Assembly: GCA_001751225.1 (NCBI GenBank)
Contig: MAXT01000390.1
Span: 1 to 19,285 of the forward strand
Source of the DNA: Desulfuromonadales bacterium C00003107
GTDB lineage: Bacteria; Desulfobacterota; Desulfuromonadia; Desulfuromonadales; Syntrophotaleaceae
Direction of reading: 5' to 3'
Length of the DNA stretch: 19,285 nucleotides
The notes beneath the pieces are model-generated. The model saw only the letters and a program-made list of their open reading frames with translations, did no database searches and was not told the DNA's origin. This document shows, piece by piece, positions 16,303-19,285 of the stretch (position 1 is the first letter of the stretch; the number at the start of each line of letters is the position of its first letter). A program made the translations under genes and the position numbers.

Positions 16303-17231
16303 GAACTCACCATTTCTGTCCGAAGGGCCGCACCGATGGCCAACAGACACTGTTCCGGTCGGTCGGGAAGTATTTGACAATCGAACAGTTCGGCGATTTC
16401 CAACGGTTGCACCGCTATCCCCAGAGCATTTCCCAGATTGACAATCAATTCAGCCGAATCAAAACCAAGCGGTGCCAACGTCAGGGAACCGATAGCTGGT
16501 TGAGAGAAATTGCTCTCAAAAAAATCGAGAGAACGCTGCACCTCCAGAGCCGCCGAATCGACCATGTCCTGCCAATAAGGAGCGCCGGGGCGCAAGGCCT
16601 CCGCGCCGATATTGATGTTGCGGGCCAGGCACAACTTTCCATCACGGCAAATAATAATCTGCCCGGAATCCGAACCGAAATAAAGCAGCGCCACACCCCT
16701 GTCGGCATTGGGCAAAAAGTTACCAATGTTACGCAGAACCAACTCAGGAATATCAATGGCCTGCAGTTTAAGTTTGGTATCTTTTAGCAGAGCGACCTTT
16801 TGCCGAAGAAGGTTCTGCCGAGCCACCACCACATAAGCTGTGCGAGCCCCTTCGCGCCGAGTATCTCGCGGCACTTGAAAAACATCAACCACAGCCTCTT
16901 CAAGGGGAAAGTCGATCAGATCTCGGATTTGCCAGCGAACCGCGTCACGCAACTCGTTATCTGGAACTTCGGGCGGAGCGACCTGCAACATCTGATATTC
17001 ATCGACGGCCAGGGAAAAGACGGCTCGTCCGGCTGCCAGACCAACCTTTTTCAACCAACCCTGCAGCAAAGCGGCCTGCTCGCCAACACCACCCGACAAA
17101 AAGTCGCAAGCAATAAGTTGCGGTGTGGCATCCCCCCGAAGCAAGACATGGGCTACGGCCATACCGTCCGGTTCTTGACACACACCGACAATGCCCCGCG
17201 AAAAAGATAGTTTATGAGAAAAGAACTTCAT
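16299..17231 (-). CDS. mshI: MshI, PilM-like cytoplasmic actin-fold protein
   Basis: A 310-residue protein of the PilM/MshI family with the actin/FtsA-like fold. Visible elements are the N-terminal KLSFSRGIVGVCQEPDGMAVAHV, the AVRWQIRDLIDFPLEEAVVDVFQVP segment, LQAIDIPELVLRNIGN, and the second nucleotide-binding lobe (VALLYFGSDSGQIIICRDGKLCLARNINIG), followed by LEVQRSLDFFESNF. It sits on the cytoplasmic side, bound to MshI2, and is the first gene of the locus. No strong Shine-Dalgarno sequence is seen ahead of the ATG at 17231; a weaker GCGAGG lies about ten bases upstream. Divergent to the DUF882 gene. Confidence 0.92.
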   Translation of the reverse strand: MKFFSHKLSFSRGIVGVCQEPDGMAVAHVLLRGDATPQLIACDFLSGGVGEQAALLQGWLKKVGLAAGRAVFSLAVDEYQMLQVAPPEVPDNELRDAVRWQIRDLIDFPLEEAVVDVFQVPRDTRREGARTAYVVVARQNLLRQKVALLKDTKLKLQAIDIPELVLRNIGNFLPNADRGVALLYFGSDSGQIIICRDGKLCLARNINIGAEALRPGAPYWQDMVDSAALEVQRSLDFFESNFSQPAIGSLTLAPLGFDSAELIVNLGNALGIAVQPLEIAELFDCQILPDRPEQCLLAIGAALRTEMVSS

Positions 17232-17326
17232 GCTACTGACGGCCTCGCTTGCCCTGAAGTAAAATTGGACGAACCGAAGAAATGACGCTCGATGACCTGA
17301 AAAGAATAAGCCTATAAATGAGTGCC

Positions 17327-17388
17327 ACTTTATGATGTGCCGTACTTTTAATCAAGGGAAAATCAAGCATAACCCCTTATAGAGTCAA
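17327..17388 (-). promoter_or_regulatory. Candidate sigma-70 promoters for the msh operon
   Basis: Two possible pairs with 17-base spacing occur on the minus strand upstream of mshI. The first is TTGACT (17388-17383) with TGATTT (17365-17360). The second is TTGATT (17355-17350) with TAAAGT (17332-17327). The -10 elements are weak, so the choice is open, and no sigma-54 promoter was found for this direction. The leader from either would be about 90-120 bases. Confidence 0.3.
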
Positions 17389-17491
17389 GCCTTTATGCAC
17401 ATTCGTCAAAAACCTGACCAACGCACAGCAAAAACTTCGCTATTCAGCCAAAAGTTATGAGGTGCTGTCGTCCGCTACCTAGCGGCCGATA

Positions 17492-17521
17492 TTTTCATAT
17501 CATATCTCATCCACCTATAAT
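17492..17521 (+). promoter_or_regulatory. Candidate sigma-70 promoter for the DUF882 gene
   Basis: TTTTCA (17492-17497) and a perfect TATAAT (17516-17521) are separated by 18 bases, about 140 bases before the ATG at 17662. It could give a basal transcript alongside the sigma-54 promoter. The region is AT-rich, so a chance match is possible. Confidence 0.3.
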
Positions 17522-17585
17522 GGCCTGCTGCGATCAAAGATCACTAGCCATCGCGTCCGTTTCCTGCTACCGTGCAAAGGCTTTT

Positions 17586-17601
17586 TGGCATGGACGTTGC
17601 T
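17586..17601 (+). promoter_or_regulatory. Sigma-54 promoter upstream of the DUF882 gene
   Basis: TGGCATGGACGTTGCT matches the -24/-12 consensus TGGCACG-N4-TTGCW at every position but one (T for C at the sixth base), with exact spacing between GG and GC. Transcription would start near 17612, leaving about a 50-base leader. Genes read by sigma-54 need an enhancer-binding activator, which is not encoded in this window. Confidence 0.75.
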
Positions 17602-17661
17602 ATTCCTTTGGAAAGTAAATTAATTCGTCCTGCCATCCAATAGAGAGATAAAGATAGACCC

Positions 17662-18249
17662 ATGCGAAAACCAGTTTCACAAAACTCCAATCCCAACAGC
17701 CCGACCCTCACCCGCCGCACATTGCTCAAGGTGGGCCTAACCTGTATGGCCGGCATGGCCTTGCCGCTTCCCAGCTATGCTCAACTAACCGGACCCGTTG
17801 ACAGGGAACGAAGCCTTTCCCTCTTCAACACCCATACCGGTGAAAGCTTGCAGTCAGTGGTTTACTGGACCGATGGAGACTATCTTCCCGAGGCTCTTAC
17901 CGAGATCAACTTCTTGCTACGGGACCACCGAACCGACCAGATTAAGCCCATGGACCCAAAGCTATTCGACCTCCTCCACACCCTCAGCAACAAGCTGGAC
18001 AATCGCAAACCATTCCAGATCATTTCCGGCTACCGCTCTCCAGAAAGCAATCGGAAACTACGCCAAGCAAACAGCGGAGTTGCAAAAAAGAGCTTTCATT
18101 TGGCCGGACAGGCTGCCGATATTCGTCTCCCAAACCGCAACCTGGCACAGCTGAGGCGAGCGGCCCTGAACTTACGAGCCGGCGGCGTAGGCTACTACCC
18201 CCAGTCGGGCTTCATTCATGTGGACACCGGGCCGCGGCGCAGCTGGTAA
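17662..18249 (+). CDS. Tat-exported DUF882/MepK-like M15 peptidoglycan hydrolase
   Basis: A 195-residue protein with a twin-arginine signal: TRRTLLKVG (Arg18-Arg19), a hydrophobic core and a PSYAQ cleavage region near residue 40. The mature part matches the DUF882/YcbK (MepK) family of the M15-type zinc peptidases: SGYRSPESNRKL, SFHLAGQAADI with His146 and Asp153, and FIHVDTGPRRSW with His186. These are the expected zinc ligands. The E. coli homologue cuts peptide cross-links in peptidoglycan, so a role in opening or remodelling the wall is likely. Whether it serves the adjacent pilus is unknown. It stands alone between its own promoters and a strong terminator. A weak GAGAG lies about 12 bases before ATG. 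Confidence 0.88.
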   Translation: MRKPVSQNSNPNSPTLTRRTLLKVGLTCMAGMALPLPSYAQLTGPVDRERSLSLFNTHTGESLQSVVYWTDGDYLPEALTEINFLLRDHRTDQIKPMDPKLFDLLHTLSNKLDNRKPFQIISGYRSPESNRKLRQANSGVAKKSFHLAGQAADIRLPNRNLAQLRRAALNLRAGGVGYYPQSGFIHVDTGPRRSW

Positions 18250-18270
18250 CCTAGCCCGCCGAGCCTTAAG

Positions 18271-18324
18271 CCTTAAAAAGAGAAAGGCCGCCCCATGTTT
18301 GGGGCGGCCTTTCTCTTTTTAAGG
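18271..18324. terminator. Perfect 24-bp bidirectional intrinsic terminator
   Basis: Arms at 18271-18294 and 18301-18324 are exact reverse complements around a six-base loop (ATGTTT). The inner part is GC-rich (GGCCGCCCC) and the outer part is A/T-rich, giving a T-rich tail in both directions (CTTTTT). It serves the convergent DUF882 gene (plus) and mglA (minus). Confidence 0.92.
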
Positions 18325-18343
18325 TTATATATCTAAGCTGCCC

Positions 18344-18934
18344 TTATCGAGCGCCCTTCTTTAATTCAATCAAAATTTGCTTGGCAACCGCCTTAAGGGT
18401 TTCAAAAACGCCCTCTCCGGTCAGAGCGCAGGCCTTAAATTCGGGAACCCCGCCCGGATTTAGAAAACCCTGCAGTTCATCCATTGGAGACAGGTTGGGC
18501 AAGTCAACCTTATTGTACTGAACCACAAAGGGCAGTTTCTCTAGTTGGTACCCATGTTCCTCAAGGTTGTCCTTAAGGTTCTCCATGCTTTCAATATTGG
18601 CATCAAGTCGCTCTTCCTGACAGTCAGCGACAAACACCACACCATCGACCCCCTTGAGAATCAACTTTCGCGAAGCGTCGTAAAAAACCTGCCCGGGAAC
18701 GGTATAGAGGTGAAACCGGGTCTTGAAGCCACGGATATCGCCCAGAGCCAAGGGCAGGAAATCGAAGAACAGAGTCCGCTCCGTCTCGGTAGCCAATGAG
18801 ATCATCTTACCTCGGGCGTCCGGTGCGGTACGATTGTAAATGGTCTGCAGATTGGTGGTCTTGCCACATAGGCCCGGCCCATAATAGACAATTTTGCAAT
18901 TAATTTCGCGGGAGGCATAGTTGATGAAGGACAT
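18344..18934 (-). CDS. mglA: MglA, Ras-like polarity GTPase
   Basis: A 196-residue small GTPase. The P-loop is GPGLCGKT (19-26), followed by the conserved [17 protein letters not shown] switch region, TVPGQ (78-82, bacterial equivalent of the Ras DxxGQ motif) and the guanine-specificity motif NKVD (141-144). Length and sequence are very close to Myxococcus MglA. MglA-GTP sits at the leading cell pole and directs polarity of motility and type IV pili; MglB acts as its GAP. It starts 11 bases after the mglB stop, so the pair is one operon. A link to the nearby msh pili is plausible but unproven. Confidence 0.96.
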   Translation of the reverse strand: MSFINYASREINCKIVYYGPGLCGKTTNLQTIYNRTAPDARGKMISLATETERTLFFDFLPLALGDIRGFKTRFHLYTVPGQVFYDASRKLILKGVDGVVFVADCQEERLDANIESMENLKDNLEEHGYQLEKLPFVVQYNKVDLPNLSPMDELQGFLNPGGVPEFKACALTGEGVFETLKAVAKQILIELKKGAR

Positions 18935-18945
18935 GAGGCTACCCG

Positions 18946-19285
18946 TCAGCTGAAAAGATTATCGATATCGTCGTCGCTAATTTCGGCGAAAGGATTCTGC
19001 GGGCCGCTGCGAGAACCGATGGATGCCGATTTGCGGGTGAGCTCACCAAAAACATTTCCCAGCGCATCACTGGCCTTCTTGACCCGCAGCCGAACCAAAC
19101 CAAGAGAACTGCGATGATCGAAAATGACCACCAGAATAACCCGGCCGGCAATAATGGAGATATGGATATTGTCCTTCTCACCCTCATGGAAAAGGATAGA
19201 AAACTCCTTTTCCCCAATGAGTTTGGCCAAACCGCCGGTGGCAGCGATATTGCCTGCCGTCAGCGAAGCGAGACTAGTCGTATCG
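18946..19285 (-). CDS. mglB: MglB, roadblock/LC7 partner of MglA (N-terminus outside window)
   Basis: The last roughly 112 codons of an MglB-like roadblock/LC7 protein; the frame stays open to the window edge, so the gene continues beyond 19285. Visible features are [73 protein letters not shown], the roadblock core, written here only as reference points: [40 protein letters not shown]-terminal tail ends in DDDIDNLFS, like the MglB tail that contacts MglA. The TTG at 19230 inside this frame is not the true start, because conserved residues lie upstream of it. MglB is a homodimer that stimulates GTP hydrolysis by MglA. Confidence 0.93.
   Translation of the reverse strand, partial: DTTSLASLTAGNIAATGGLAKLIGEKEFSILFHEGEKDNIHISIIAGRVILVVIFDHRSSLGLVRLRVKKASDALGNVFGELTRKSASIGSRSGPQNPFAEISDDDIDNLFS

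Larger units (their letters stand above)
17232..17661. other. 430-base divergent regulatory region
   Basis: No credible gene is seen between mshI (minus) and the DUF882 gene (plus). The region holds candidate promoters in both directions, described in separate entries. It also has an AT-rich stretch (about 17489-17510, with repeated CATATC) and a small GATC-AAA-GATC inverted repeat (17532-17542) about 50 bases upstream of the sigma-54 site, which could be a binding site for an activator. These are candidates only. Confidence 0.5.

Noticed and set aside
17560..17600. GEMM (c-di-GMP) riboswitch in the divergent region
   Set aside because: A GCAAAGGC string near 17573 recalls part of the motif, but the paired stems and the other conserved blocks are missing on both strands.
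17544..17756. Short minus-strand frame opposite the start of the DUF882 gene
   Set aside because: It overlaps a sigma-54 promoter and the Tat signal coding region and shows no family features.
18946..19230. A complete 94-residue MglB starting at TTG 19230
   Set aside because: The frame continues to the window edge with conserved roadblock residues ([12 protein letters not shown]), so the gene is cut by the window and is longer.

Overview
The window carries a nearly complete MSHA-type (type IVa-like) pilus locus, read from right to left on the minus strand. Starting at about 17.2 kb the order is mshI, mshI2, mshJ, mshK, mshL, mshM, mshN, mshE, mshG, mshF, mshA, mshC, mshD, mshO, mshP and a very large mshQ. 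This is the gene order known from Vibrio, Shewanella and Aeromonas, except that mshH (csrD) is missing and a single pilin gene stands where Vibrio has mshB and mshA. The neighbouring mglB-mglA pair (roadblock protein plus Ras-like polarity GTPase, closely resembling Myxococcus MglA), the sigma-54 type promoter and the general codon use suggest a deltaproteobacterium, probably of the Desulfuromonadia (Desulfuromonas/Pelobacter/Geobacter relatives). That assignment is an inference from gene content; no rRNA or other marker is present.

Layout. 1-282: an unidentified short open frame on the plus strand and a small bidirectional hairpin terminator. 283-4202: mshQ, a secreted multidomain adhesin-like protein, split into two reading frames at a run of nine G on its coding strand. 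4199-6441: the minor pilins mshP, mshO, mshD and mshC. 6517-6927: mshA, the major pilin, followed by a perfect 19-bp inverted repeat. 7066-17231: the assembly machine, namely platform protein (mshG), extension ATPase with a c-di-GMP-binding MshEN domain (mshE), TPR protein (mshN), ExeA-like ATPase (mshM), secretin lipoprotein (mshL), pilotin/PilP-like periplasmic protein (mshK), and the PilO-, PilN- and PilM-like alignment proteins (mshJ, mshI2, mshI). 17232-17661: a 430-base divergent promoter region. 17662-18249: a Tat-exported DUF882/MepK-like peptidoglycan hydrolase on the plus strand, with a near-consensus sigma-54 promoter. 18271-18324: a perfect 24-bp bidirectional terminator. 18344-19285: mglA and the C-terminal part of mglB.

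How it fits together. MshI/I2/J/K form the inner-membrane and periplasmic alignment complex that connects to the MshL secretin. MshE powers extension through MshG, with c-di-GMP likely tuning activity. MshA makes the fibre; MshC/D/O/P are probable minor tip pilins, and MshQ is likely a tip or surface adhesin. Most genes are translationally coupled by ATGA overlaps. The breaks in the chain fall around mshA and before mshO, where the sequence contains structured intergenic DNA. The most notable features are the homopolymer-disrupted mshQ (possible phase variation or a sequencing error), the mshA-mshC hairpin followed by a weak TTG start, and the closeness of the locus to the MglAB polarity switch.
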